This document shows, piece by piece, positions 45,166-57,849 of a stretch of DNA of 64,000 bases. The translations under genes were made by a program, and so were the position numbers. The DNA comes from Parietaria judaica. Its lineage: Eukaryota > Streptophyta > Magnoliopsida > Rosales > Urticaceae. The stretch covers positions 12,414,606 through 12,478,605 of the forward strand of contig OX940865.1 in the NCBI GenBank assembly GCA_954871525.1, given 5' to 3'. Below the pieces are notes generated by a model that was not told the origin of the DNA, ran no database searches, and worked only from the letters and a program-made list of their open reading frames with translations. The first letter of the stretch is position 1. Each line of letters begins with the position of its first letter.

Positions 45166-46260
45166 TTGTTATTTTTTTGTCAGGTAAAAGGGCTCATATT
45201 AAAGAGCAGTTGAAATTCATTTTTTTTTTTTGAGAAAATATCCGGATGTGGGTCCTTTATATCCCGGAACCGGACTGGTCTAGGTCCTTTACAGAATTTT
45301 TTGCACATAATATTAATGTTGTAATTTCGATCAAATCCCAACGTTTAAAATGGATACCAGTGCAGATTTTATGGTGATTCAGTTACGATTTTCAGGAGAG
45401 CATGGGGTGATTATTATAAGACACTAAGCTTGACTTTATGCATCCAGAATTAACCTAGCTAGCAGCCATTTTCTAGACTATCTTACATTTTCTAAATTGT
45501 TTGACGCTGCGTTTTTCTAAATCTTTGGGAGAATGTGTTGACGTTTGTGAAGGGGAATGAAGAGGTTCGTTTCAAAGTCCACTTAGCAAAGAGATCTAGA
45601 TCTTGCAACGATCGACACTGACCAATATATAAATGATGAGGTCAATACAATAATCCTCAACTGATTTTTTCTTTCGAAGCGTTTTGAGAAGTGGTTTAAC
45701 GGGTCAATTTAAATGGACCTGATTAACTTTTTAACGCACATGTTGAAATTGGACTTAAATTCCACAATTAATATGAGGTATTATTAGGCAATTTATGTAC
45801 AATTTAGGCACTATTAGGCAATATGTACAATATTAGGCGATATATGCACAATATTAGGCACTATTAGGCAATATGTACTTGCACGTTCAATGCGACTTAT
45901 CGTATATTAGACACTAAAGATGGCTATAATGTTGTGCCCATGAAGAAATTCAGCGGCGAAGCAATGAGGCAATAAAACTTAAATAAATAGTATGAGTAAC
46001 ATGTGCTTTTAAAAATGAAATAATATGTGTAAATGCGTATTGGTTTTACTTTATGGTTGATTTCAACCATCTACTCCGTTTACATTCATAACCAATGATC
46101 TGTTCTCGATATTTAAGGGTGACGAATCATGTCCCGTCGTGTTTCTTGACCGTTTTATACTATTCTACAATCTTCATATATTTATTATAGAAACGAAACT
46201 CAAGCCCGCTATGTTAAACAACCGAGTTAATTGTATTTACTCGTTTAACTCAATTATAAT
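45166..46260. other. Intergenic DNA
   Basis: No gene was recognised. At 45770-45880 the word 'ttaggca(c/a)tattaggcaatatgtac' repeats irregularly. Confidence 0.45.
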
Positions 46261-47801
46261 TGTTAATGCGTAAAAATGTCTTTAACTTAAAATCGGATCC
46301 AAGGTTCGGGCCCCTAGTTGGACCCGGTGAACACGTGGATAATTGAATTCTGCGTTAACGCGGATTGACTGATGATCGTTAAAGCTTGAGGCGAGTCCTT
46401 CGTCTTGGGTGAGCCTCCGGGCTGTTCTTGGCGATCCTTGGTGAAATTTCTTCCTTGGCGAGCTCCTCATCTGGGCGAAGTCCTTGTCTTGGCGAAGCTC
46501 CTCGTCATGGCGAAGCCTCGATAAGTTATTGATTATTCTTTGTGATTCCTTTTCTTTGGCGAGCTATTGTGGCGAGGGAAGACCTGCAACAAAAAAAAAA
46601 GATAGACCGGGCTCGTTCCCCTGCGCTTATGGTTGGGCGAAGCTGCATACGTATCTCAGTTTAAGAGAATCAAGTCCCACGTAGTTCATGGTTAGTGATA
46701 AATGGCGGGTGAATGACAATGTGGTTTGACTCGTCGGAAGTGCCGATGTTGGCTGCGCGGGGTGACCTTTAGCCGATGGCGTGGGTATTACCGGCGAGGT
46801 TGTCCTAGTAGTAGGCGCGGGTGTTGGTGAGCTAGTTGTGGCGAGGGCCTTGACCGGCAAGGTATGCTCCTTGTCGACCTCGTGGGTGTTGGTGAGTTCG
46901 TTGTGGCGAGAGCCTTGACCGGCGTGGGATGCTCCTCGACGACTCGTCAAACAACTCCTCTAGCGAACTTAGACTCTCGTCAACTCCTTATTCTCTATTT
47001 AGACCTTTCTTGGCGAGGCTAGGGGAATGTAGAGGACTTCCCGAAGTTCCACCCAAGGAGAAGGCGACATTGTAGAGAGAGAAACTTGAGAAAGAAACTC
47101 TGGAGGCAGCTGTTATAGTGAGTATGGAAATGAGGAGGGAAAGCCTCCTACTTATGGGAAAACCAATTCCTAATAATTGCACAAAGGGGGGCCTGCGAAT
47201 TTCTCCTTGCCGGAGGAACCTTGTCGTGTTAGATCATTGCGAGTTATCCTCTGTCGATGTTATCGACGAGGGGTATGTCTTCCTCAAGATGCTTCGTCCC
47301 CTACAAAGGGGTTTGTCATCTCGCGAGTAAATTTGTCGCCCTGTCAAGGGGGGTTCGTCTCCCGACGAGGGTAGTCGTCGGGAATTTAATCGGGGAGCTC
47401 GTCTGGAGGTTTTTCGGGAACCTCGTCGGAGGTTCCCCACGAGGTTCGTCGGGGACCACGTCGGAGGTTCGCCAAAGGTTCGTCTGCTAGAGGCTCGTCG
47501 GGGATTCCCTGAAGTCGCATTGGCCTTGCCGAATTCCACTCCATGGGCCTCCTGGAATCTTCTATGGTCTTCGTCTCCTTGCTCCTTGGTCGATGACTTT
47601 TTCGGGGTTGTGATAACCTCGTCGGGTTGTCTGAATCGCCTTCTCGAAGGTAGACTTCAGTTTAGGATTTTGCCTTCTGGGCCTTCGGGATTCTAGGCCT
47701 CGCCAAACGAGTTGGGTCTTGGCTCTCGGTCTTTGACTTTGCCAATAGGCTTTGAGTTTTGTTAATGTGACCCAATTTTTATATGGTTCGAAAAATACAC
47801 A
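46261..47801 (-). repeat. Solo LTR or LTR remnant, family X copy 2
   Basis: The reverse complement starts TGTGTATTTTTC and ends ACGCATTAACA. It aligns with 20063-21588 throughout, including the CGACGA-rich half. Its TATA position reads CATAAGTAG, so the promoter has decayed. No target duplication is visible. The two copies are diverged and older than the Tat-type element. Confidence 0.65.
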
Positions 47802-48699
47802 TACCAATATATATATATATATACATGGGTTATAATTTCTTTTATAAGTTAAAGTTCGTTATATTAGGTGTAAAAAATACATAAGATAGAGACTATGTTG
47901 TTGGACAAAACTACAAATTATAGAATTCTAGAAACCCGAAGTTCTGTGTAGTTTCTAGGTAAAATCTTAGTTCCGGATTTTTTTTCATCCAGACTATTCT
48001 GAATGTGGAACTAGAATTTTTGCCAAAATTTTCCGTACAATATTATTGACATCATATTTTTAATAATTCTTATTAAAAAAAAGAACCAGATCTTTATTGG
48101 TTCTTGCAAACTCCGGAATCCAAAAAATTTCAGGTCTAAATTTTTTTATTCTGTACTTTTGGGAACCAAGATTCCTTGCCATATTTACGAGAGACTAGCG
48201 ATGATAAGGTGTGTGATTGGTTCATGGGTTCCATTTCACTTCTCTCAATTGTACCGCTATATTTATAAAAAAAATTAAAGAAAATTGACTACTTAAGTCG
48301 TAACTAATCTAACCTAATATAAATAAATACTAGAGATTGCGAAAGAAATAAACTAATTTTTAAATATGATAAAAAGAAGAAGAGAAAAACGATGGTACGA
48401 TAGAACCTCTATAAATTAATACTCGATAAATTAATACTTCGATTAATTAATAATTTTCTTCAGTCCCGACTATATTAACGTAGTTCAATTTTTACCTCGA
48501 TAATATAGTAAATTTCTTTGGTCACAACCTTATTAATTTATAGAGGTTTAACTGTAGTAAAATAATACTAAACGAGTAAACGTGTAATAGACGTCCTTCA
48601 CAATGATTTGCTATTTTGCCCATTGACCAAATTATGTCTTGCTTTGCCCAAAGAACCATACGTGTGGGCAGTATTTACAGACGTATCTATATCTATATC
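47802..48699. other. Intergenic DNA upstream of the reductase gene
   Basis: AT-rich with a short (TA)n run near 47806-47823. No gene was recognised. Confidence 0.45.
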
Positions 48700-48700
48700 T

Positions 48701-48708
48701 ATATATAA
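48701..48708 (+). promoter_or_regulatory. Candidate TATA box of the reductase gene
   Basis: ATATATAA lies about 80 bases upstream of the start codon at 48786 and follows a short 'ctatat' repeat. Confidence 0.35.
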
Positions 48709-48785
48709 TGTACATGGGTTATGTGTTCACATACAAGTTCAAAGCTCTTTCCATTAGCTGGTGAAAAAGTTCTTTGAGAGAAATT

Positions 48786-48953
48786 ATGGCGGATCATCAG
48801 AGTCAGACTAGTGATATCAAGGGAACGGTGTGTGTGACTGGTGGAACTGGGTTCATTGCTTCATGGCTGATCATGAGGTTGCTTCAACAAGGTTACACTG
48901 TTAGAACTACTGTTAGGCCTCCCTCAGGTAATTCCTACAATAATAATGTTATC

Positions 48954-48990
<37 letters not shown>

Positions 48991-51900
48991 CTAAATATAT
49001 CAATAAAACTCTTTTTGTTTGATCTGTTGTTTGACTCGATCCACTATGTACAATAAGGGGTGAAAGCCAATTCATTTTTTATTATTTCTTTTTTCAAATT
49101 CAGAACTCGGGTCCAATTTTTAAAAGTTTAACCAGATTAAAAATTAAAAAATCAATATATATATGCGCGCGCGCAGTAAGCGAGCGTATATTTTTTATAT
49201 AAAAAAAATTCAAGCATATAACAACAATCACATTATAATATATATCTACAATCACATATATAATGTTATCTAGTACAAAATACAACGTCGAGTTTTTTTA
49301 TCTTTGAAAGTAAACATACAATATTATTTTGTATGCAATATTTTGGTTCTTCAAATATCAGTTTGTAAAAGGGATTAATAATAATATAGTATAAATAGAC
49401 AATTAAATGATATTTATACAATTAAATATAATAATTATATATATTTAAATAGTTAATTTCAATTGATGGGTAGTGTATAAACTTACTTAAAAAGAAAATA
49501 AATATTAATTTATTTTCATAATTAATTTTAATATAAATCGGGTAATATTTATTGACTTACATACTTTTACCATAATCCTCCTATCTTACAAATTTAAAAA
49601 AAAATGATAAAAAAAATAAATTGTAGAAATTGAAACACTTATCTAAAGCCTAAACTAAAGTAATTTTCATGAACTCAACCTCAGATAACTCGAAAATTTG
49701 AGGTGCAGCCCAGGCTGCAAGTGTCTTAACGTGGCTACGCCACTGTGTGGGTGCGTGTGTCTGTGTCGGGGTTGGCCATGAGTTTGTCGTGTTTAGTCGA
49801 AGTACATTTTGGGACCCTTAAAATATATAAAAATTGTTTTTTTTAGTATTTAATCAAGTATACAATAGGTATATCTATGAAAATTAGGGTCTTAACATTT
49901 AGGGGCCCGAGGCGCCGAACTTGCTCGTCTATAGTCAGGGCCGGCCCTGGTGTGTGTGATGATCTTTTAATTCAACATTTTTTTACAAAATTTTAATTAT
50001 AGAGTATAGATCATGTTAATAAAACTGTCTGAGACAGCCTATAGTTTCCTCATAGTTGTGTAGCTTCTTAAAATGATACACCAATAGAACTAAACTCAAG
50101 TTTATAATTTAAACTTGGTGCTCTTATGATGATATTTTACAGAGTCACTTGTGTGAGAACTTCCTATAATATTTTTCCTATACTGATAATAATATGAATT
50201 TGTAGAGGGCAAGACTAAAAGAGACCTAAGCTTCCTAACGAGCTTGCCGGGAGCTTCGGAGAAGCTCCAGATATTCCATGCAGATCTCGAAAAACCGGAC
50301 AGCTTTGCTGAGGCGATCAAAGGCTCCACTGGAGTGTTCCACGTAGCTCACCCCATCCAAATCAGCGGCCCAGAGCCCGAGGAAATAGCAACTAAGAGAT
50401 CCGTGGATGCAGCGATCGGAATTCTAAAGGCATGTCGTGACTCAAAGACGGTAAAGAGAGTGGTCTACACTTCGAGCACTGCTACTATTTCCATCCTTGA
50501 AAGTGAAAACGGTGAAGGCAAGGTTGTTGATGAGAGCTCGTGGAGCGACATTGACATTATCAGGACTTTTGGCTCCCACGGGCTATCGTACATAGCTGCA
50601 AAGACAAAGACGGAGCAAGCAGTTTTCAAGTTCGCCGATGAGTTCGGCATGGATGTTGTGAGCTTAATCCCATCAATGGTGCTTGGTCCGTTTCTCTGTC
50701 CGACTCTTCCCGAGTCTATTTCTCTTGGATTGGCGATGCTATTTGGTAAGAGAATTAGGGTATTTGATTTAGACATGAAACCTAGACCAAGGATATGTTG
50801 ACATCTTTTGGTTCTAACTAATTACTACGGCTTTTCTACTAATTTTAAATACGCTAGGTAACGTATTTTTTCTTCATTAAACGCTAACCCATTCTGGGGC
50901 TGGCGGGTAAAAACTTGATATTTACCGTTGTTGGGGCTGGCGGTGCACACTTGAAATTCACCGATATTAAACCGGTGACTTGTAAGAGACCCAAGAAAAA
51001 ATACGTATCAACAACAAAATACGGTAATCGGTACCAAAAAAAGAAAATGGATTTGATAACTAGCACGGCTAAAAACCCAGAACCGACATAGCTTCTAATT
51101 TCATAAAATCAAATATATACGGCTTTTAGGTTCGTTGATAGGTGTTGTTCCTGGTACTCAGAACTGGTAGAAGAAAACCGGTAGAAAAATTTAACTCCAA
51201 AGTTGTTTATGCTTTCTAGATTAGCTACCCAAAATCTCCCATCAACATTTTTTATTGGTGATTTTCCGGCTTAATTTATTTTATTGTACTTTTGAGTAGG
51301 AAATCATTATATTAAATAAAAAATTTGTTTAACATGTGCAAGTAGGGCTGAAACCAGAACCGGAAACTGGGAATTTGAATTTTTTGTCCCTGTCCTGGAA
51401 AAACCGGGACACGGTTTTCTGTCCCGGTTTTGGTTTTGGTTCTGAAAAAATCCTTGTTTTTTATTTAAATCAGAACCAGGACCGGGACCAGGACACCAAT
51501 TAAAATCCCGATTTTTTTAGGACAAAAATTCGGGACAAAAACCGGGACAAAATCCAAGATAGAAACATGAAAATTACCAAATCCGAGTAGATACAAAATG
51601 TAAAATACGAAATCCGAGTAAATCCAAAACGTAAAATACCAAATCCGGGTACAAAAGCAAAATACAAAATAAACAAATGCAAGATCCGAGTTCACGTCGT
51701 GAACTTAACAATACCAAATTCAAATCTCAGTGCAAAAAACCGAGTCTAAAATGCTAAATAGTAAATACCTAGTACAAACAAATTATTTTTTATAACAAAA
51801 CAACATATAAGATATGACGTGTTAAATAAAATACCGTGTAATGGCTGAAAAATAAATGACATGTTAAAATAATGGCCTGAAAAAATAAAATAATAGATTA

Positions 51901-52818
51901 AGAACATAATAGTAAACGACATAAAAGAAATGACATGCTAAAAAACGACAAACTTATAAAAAAACGACATAAAACCGGAACCGGGACAAGAAAACCGGGA
52001 ATTTCATATTTTGAATTGGTTTTGGTTTTGGTTTTTCAAACCGGAACCCGGATGTCCCTTTTTAGGTTATACTAAAAAGGAAAAACTCATTTTTTGCCAA
52101 AAACGGTTCGGTTCCGGGACCAGAACCGGGACAAAACCGGGAACCGAGTACAAAATTTTCACCCCTATGTGCAAGACGTATATCTATGGGTAGAAATGAA
52201 ATAATGTTGATATTTTGTCGCAGGTCGAAACGAAGTTTATCCTTACTTTCTGAGGACATCTATGGTACACATAGATGATGTGGCAAGTGCACATATCTTC
52301 CTTATGGAAAACCCTAATGCAAATGGGAGATACATTTGTTCCTCTGACGAAATTTCACTCGTTGAAATGTCGGAATTCCTATCTATCAAGTACCCAGATT
52401 TTCAGATTCCCTCAAAAGAGTGAGTCCTCTCTCAATATTAATATATATATTAATTTCTAGAATTACATATTAGTAATGTTCTAAATTTAGAAGTCCAGAT
52501 ATACAGACATCTGATTTTTTAATAAAATGTAAATCTCAAACTTTTGGATCCAATAATAGTCCTAATTAAAAAGGTTGTAACAAAATGCAAAGATGTAATG
52601 CCCCATTACCATATATATATATATAAATATATGTTGATACGAGTAATTTGAATCAGAGTATTATATTATCTTGTAGGTTTCTTGAGGGAATTCAAGGTCA
52701 CAGGAATTGTTCTTTCTCATCAAAGAAGCTATTGGATTGTGGATTCAAATACAAGTATGGAATTGATGAAATGTTTGATACAGCTGTTAAATTGTGCAAA
52801 GAAAGGGGTTTCCTTTAA
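48786..52818 (+). CDS. Vestitone reductase / DFR-like NADPH-dependent reductase
   Basis: Four exons (48786-48927, 50206-50745, 52224-52419, 52677-52818) join in frame for 339 residues. The N-terminal cofactor motif [13 protein letters not shown] starts near residue 15. YTSS lies at about 135-138 and the catalytic Y176-x3-K180 appears as YIAAK. The family blocks [32 protein letters not shown] and [13 protein letters not shown] are all present. The whole length aligns in order with vestitone reductase and the DFR/anthocyanidin-reductase branch of extended SDRs, soluble enzymes that reduce flavonoid or related carbonyls. The substrate cannot be read from the sequence, and isoflavonoid chemistry is not implied. 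Intron 1 holds a (TA)n tract at 48957-48986 and intron 2 an 825-bp hAT element. Confidence 0.9.
49936..49949. other. hAT-type terminus remnant in reductase intron 1
   Basis: The palindrome CAGGGCCGGCCCTG preceded by 'gggcccgaggcgccga' looks like one end of a hAT-type element. No matching opposite end was found in the intron. Confidence 0.35.
51343..52167. mobile_element. Non-autonomous hAT element in reductase intron 2
   Basis: The left end is TAGGGCTGAAA and the right end, reverse complemented, is TAGGGGTGAAAA. A perfect 8-bp duplication TGTGCAAG lies at 51335-51342 and 52168-52175. The 825-bp interior is filled with 'ccgggac'/'gtcccgg' words on both strands. It is fully contained in an intron, so the reductase is likely still expressed. 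Confidence 0.9.
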
Positions 52819-54173
52819 TCTTATTATTAGCAACGCTTGTGCCCTCGAAAGGTAAACTTTGTTGCCTAGCAAAGTAAAAAAATTATCTTATAATCATCTA
52901 GTTTTTCATAGATAATAAATGGTTTTTGATTAGATGCTACTACTTACAAGTACAAGCTTTAGACTGTTCCACAAACTTTTGTTTCCTAGACTAACTTTTA
53001 GACTTTTTAGGGGCCAAAATTAATTTTTTTGGCCAAATTAATAGACTTTTTTTTTTGGTATCGAATTGGTAGAATACTATTTCTAGCTGGGCCAATTTGT
53101 TTTATTTTGTACTTTTTTATATCAAACTGGGAAAATGTGACACTAATACAATTTTTTTCGGGCTTAATCTCCAAATTTTGGTTTCCTGTCATGCTCTTCA
53201 ATAAATATTATCTTTTGTTATTTCCTCTCGTAATTAATCGATATTAATAATTTCCAATCGAAAAAAGCTATCCCTAATTCTCTCTACTTCTATTTTGCAG
53301 ATACTTTGACGGTGTCAATAAATTTTGTGATGCTAAAAAAAATTCAGAAAAATAAATTGTTGTCTTGGATTGGTGGATTCAAGTACTTTTTTATGTATGC
53401 ATTTGATGAATTCAAGTTTGTAACAATAAAATGCATATTGGATTTGAATATGATGTCTTTTATACACGGTAAAAGTATAAGGAGTTATTCTGGCTAAACC
53501 TGGGCATACGGGCCTGGGCCCGAGCCGCCCGAGCCCGACAAATACTCATGCCTCGGGGCCCACGATGTGGGTGGTTAGCACCGAGAGGATGTATTGGATT
53601 ATAAGGAAGGACTTGGATTTTGCTATGTATTTTTAAACTAAAGACTAAAAGTTTTTAAAATCGAAAACTTCTAACTTGAAGAGCAAAAATATTTGACTTA
53701 AAGACTAAAACTGTTGTTGGAGCATAATTTTAAATTTTATTAAAACCAAGAATAATTTCGTTTAAACTTGTGTTTTGGGGCATACAAATTGAAGTTTTCA
53801 TAATTTTTTTTATAGAAGTACTGACAAACAATATAATGTATGTATGATAGAAAAAGTAAATTTAAATGTTATATAACAACCAATGTACATATAATACGAA
53901 AAACCTTCAAATATATATTTATGTCATTGAAAAAAAAATTATAAGAAAAAATATTTTGCTCCCCTTACTAAAAAATCCTAACTATACATAATATTATTTA
54001 TATAACGTCATAGGAGATATGAAATGAGGGGTCCTTGTACTTACCCATATTCGATTACAAGGTCCTTCATAAACCCTACAGGATTGAGAATTTGAAAACG
54101 TAATTAGTATTCTCAAATAGAAAATGTATGTAATTCTTAGTTCTTGATGGAATAAGATGGTTTCGTCGCTCAC
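52819..54173. other. Intergenic DNA between reductase and cyclase pseudogene
   Basis: AT-rich. No gene was recognised. The reductase 3' UTR is probably in the first 200 bases. Confidence 0.45.
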
Positions 54174-55340
54174 CTCCAACCATTTGGCGCCTCTAGCTGG
54201 CTCCCAAGCTGAAACGCCGCCGTTGGGGCTCTTTTTTCAAGAGTAGAGATATATGTTTATAAGATATATATACTGAATGTATCATTATATATATATATAT
54301 ATAATTACAACATGACACGTAAATATTTTGATTTCTCACCTGTAATGAAAGTATAATGTTAATCGAGTCGTATATATAGGTGCTCGGGCTCTCTCACAAG
54401 CTCCGGCGGCATCGTCGATAGCATTAGACAGCCCTGTAAGAACATTCATTTCAATATATGAACACCATAATCAAATTCATTAGCTTGGATTTTGATTTGA
54501 CCGCTTTATGGGTTAATCCCGGCAAAAATTGTAATACTTTTAAAAAATGGCGGATCTTTTAGCGAAGTCATCTTGGGTCAAATATCATTACTTTGGATCA
54601 CTATTCACTACTCGTTGATCATATTATAAGTTTTGATATCGTGTCATGTATCACGTGGTTCCATCTCAAAAAAATAAATTGACATCAGAGAGAAAGTAAC
54701 CGAGATAACTTTATAAATATTGTTAAATCACTTTATAAGTATTTCATATTCGGGATCGCTTACATCTAGGGAATGTAAAAATGACCTGAAGGGCTTCAGC
54801 GGTGCAATCAGATACTTGCCATCCGTGGTCTTGATCAGATAAAGTCCACCCTCCCTTGGATATGTGGCGATAATGGCTCAAGTGATTTGGAAGATTCTCT
54901 CTAATCTGTGAATTCTTGAGGAATGTGTGCGCTTTCTTCAAGACAGGTCCAGTTTTTGTCACTCATAGTGGCAGCAAGGATTGCCTGGACGGAGAAAGAA
55001 ACTGCAGTCCCATGTTTGGCAACCAAAACTCTACAAATCCGAAACGGGTAAATTGCATCAATGAATAACCAGAGATAATAAGAACAATTTAAGTCATTGA
55101 ATTTGATACTACCTAGTCTCTTACTTGAATATTGATACCGTCTTCGCAGACCCAAAAGAAGTCAGCTACTCTAGCGATGTGCTTCTTGGATGCCTCACCT
55201 TCTGGATCTTCAGCCCAGCAAGCAAGAATATTGAAAGGCTTCTCGATGCAACCGTTGGTGATGTATCGGCTGTGCTCATCTTCGTAGTGCACGAGTTCTA
55301 TCGCTCTCTCTCTTTCATCCCGCTAAACGGCCACATTTTC

Positions 55341-56948
55341 TGACGTAGCACGAAATCTATTATGGTCGAGATTGCGGGTGGTGGACTCACGATCGAGACT
55401 CGCCGAAAGATAAACGTGATGGACGTTTATATTTTTGGTTTGGTTACTTGTTCGACGACGAACGTGTCGCCGATATATTCCCGCTGCATCAGTTTGGTAT
55501 CAGAGCCGTGTTCGATCTCGAAGCATGTCGCTTCTACGGGAGTCCCGATGCCGACAACGCTCGGGGAAGACCGACTATGTTTTGAGTGAACGATTGGAAG
55601 CGCTTGTGGAACGGCTAGCCCAACAGATCGTGACCGTTGCGATTCAGCAAAGGAAGCGCGATGACGCCATGTTCGAAGAGTCCGACGAGATGGTATGTGA
55701 CGACCCCGTCCATGAAGAGTCAGAGTGTTACAACGCCATGTACGACAGAGCGGATCGTGACGAGGTGGTCTGCGACGACCATGTGTACAGCGAGCCCGAG
55801 TTTGCCGGAGCCGTGTACGACGAGCCCGTATATGATGCGCCCGTGTACGAAGAGCCCGTGTACGAGGAGCCCGCATACAATGCACCCATGTACGAAGAGG
55901 AGTACACCATAGCCATCTGTGGTGAGTTCGCAAGCAACACGCCCATGTATGACGAGGAGTATACTGCAACCGTCTTTGATAAGCCCATATTTGGAGAGTC
56001 CGTGTTTGACGAGTCCTTGTACGACAACCCCGTGAACACCGAGGCCCTTAACGATGAGCCCGTATATGACAAAGCATAATATGATGGAGTCGGGTATGTC
56101 GATATTATTTTTGTGTCGAGCAAGGTTACCAAGGCTTCCGGACCGAGCAACTTTGTTGGCGTGAACGCCATAATGACCGCAAGCGAGGCTGCCGAAATTG
56201 AGTCGATCGAGACCTTGGAGCTTAGCTGTGGAGGTAGCAGGTATGTCTATCCAAAGATGTTAATTCTTTCAAAAAAGATGTGGAAGCGGCAGCTCAAAAT
56301 TAATAAGCACATGCATGATCATGGCAAACAAAAGTGCATGCTTGGGAATGTAAGATGGTGGCAACACGAGTGCAGCTCTCAAGAAGCCGTTTTACGACGA
56401 CGGCTTTGGCGTAGGCACGAGCACGGCGACGGTCTAAATTCGAGGACGAATTTTCTCAAGCTCGGGAGAATGACGTAGCACGAAATCAATTATGGCACAA
56501 GTTTAATTTTAATTTGAATAATTCTTTGATTTAGTTTAAATGTTTTCCTTTCTTTTAGGATAGTGGTTGCAAAGTCAATACGTGATCACTTGTATACTGA
56601 ATAGGTTTTAGATAGGGTAGTTAGTTTATGATTTGAATTAGTGAATATATTAGGATAGTTTTATTTTATTTAATTTGTTATCTTTAGTATAAATATGACA
56701 TGTTCGTTTGGTGAAAGGGAGATTGATTTTGAATGAAAAAAAGAGAGAAAACTTTGAGAGTTTACTCAAAAAAATGCTTCTTCTCGATCAAGTCGGTGCT
56801 TGAATCGAAGATCTATTTCGGTCGAGATTGCAGGTGGTGGACTCACGATCGAGACTCACCCGAAAGATAGACGTGGTGGACGTTTATATTTCCGGTTTTG
56901 GTTACTTTTCGACGACAAACGCGTCGCCGACTAATTCCCGCTGCATCA
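55341..56948 (+). mobile_element. Non-autonomous gypsy-like LTR element with one truncated LTR
   Basis: The 5-bp duplication TTTTC lies at 55336-55340 and 56949-56953. Both LTRs begin TGACGTAGCACGAAATC and end CCCGCTGCATCA. The left LTR is 151 bp (55341-55491) and the right one 478 bp (56471-56948); the left lacks the middle 327 bp including the TATAAATA at 56688-56695. The PBS TTGGTATCAGAGCC starts at 55494, and a purine-rich CTCGGGAGAA precedes the right LTR. The end of the internal region (DGLNSRTN) resembles the last Pol residues of gypsy elements. No RT or integrase is present. Confidence 0.88.
55526..56079 (+). CDS. Internal ORF of the non-autonomous element, acidic tyrosine repeats
   Basis: From ATG 55526 (MSLLRESRCRQRSGK) the frame encodes about 184 residues. 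A short helical part (LSERLEALVERLAQQIV) is followed by many degenerate repeats of the type VYDEPVYD/VYEEPVYE/MYEEEYT. The first part resembles the start of gypsy Gag (an 'ERLEAL' coiled helix). The acidic Y-D/E-E-P repeats are not a domain I recognise. Minus-strand frames through the same repeats are shadows. Confidence 0.5.
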
Positions 56949-57011
56949 TTTTCGCTAGAGGCTCTGCGATGTAGTAGGCATTGTCCCACAACAACAGTTG
57001 GTGCCTACCGG

Positions 57012-57190
57012 CAGGGCTATCCCTGAGTTTGTCGGGGCCCTAGGCGAAGACTGATTTTGGGACCCCTATTGTAAAAATAAATATCAATACAAAAAGTAAA
57101 AATATATTTGAAGAATACATTACTCATTTAAATATGACAATTTTTTTTTTAAATGTGGACAATATATGGACACAATATTTTTTTTTCCTT
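57012..57190. mobile_element. hAT-type terminus remnant in a cyclase intron
   Basis: CAGGGCTATCCCTGAG followed by 'tcggggccctaggcgaag' resembles a hAT end of the CAGGGCCGGCCCTG group. The partner end is not clear. Confidence 0.35.
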
Positions 57191-57563
57191 CTACATGGGC
57201 CCCCAATTTACTAATACATTGTAGGCGAACGTGTCGGCGCACAGGTGGCGCAATTTGCTCCACTTGATCTGGTTGTAGGGCTTGTTGTGTATTTCCTCTC
57301 TCAATTGTTTGATCAAAGGTGTGCTGGGGCCAATGAACTTCCTCCCGTAGAGATATGACATTGGGAGGTACGTCATACGACAATAGGAGAGCATCGTCGC
57401 TGATAAACATCATCATTTAATTATGTTCAAATATTTAAGACTGTATACTTTTATGTATATTGATGAATAGAAGATTATATACAACTAGAATTATAATAAC
57501 TTACATGGAAAATAAGGAGGAATCTCAGAGGGCAAGAGCCAAAATTTTGGTGGTATAGGATTG

Positions 57564-57849
57564 TGATGCGCATATTTCCAACATTTATTTTATGTTTTAT
57601 TAAGTTTAATTATTTATTATTTATTTCCCTTTTTTTAGTTAGAGAGATTTGTGGATTAGGTTTTGCTAGGTTTCCTATTTTCTTGTTGAATTCTTTCTCG
57701 TTAAACCCTAGCTATTTGAGGGCTGGTTTGGGATTCTTTTTTTATTAGCCATTTATTGATAAAAAAATTCCAAGATTTGCTTTGAGAGAAGCCGAGTTTT
57801 TTACTCGTTGAGACGTGTTCTTATTCTCCCGTAATCTCGCTCTACATCA
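57564..57849. mobile_element. Solo LTR inside a cyclase exon
   Basis: The 286-bp segment TGATGCGCATATTT...CTCTACATCA is bounded by a perfect GATTG duplication at 57559-57563 and 57850-57854. The TG/CA ends, 5-bp duplication and lack of internal DNA define a solo LTR left by LTR-LTR recombination. Removing it rejoins the cyclase exon. Confidence 0.85.

Noticed and set aside
55494..55508. tRNA-like word TTGGTATCAGAGCC, and similar at 40583 and 41873
   Set aside because: They are retrotransposon primer binding sites complementary to initiator tRNA-Met, not tRNA genes; no cloverleaf surrounds them.
55427..56171. Minus-strand frames rich in histidine/arginine or serine/tyrosine
   Set aside because: They are shadows of the repetitive acidic ORF on the plus strand.
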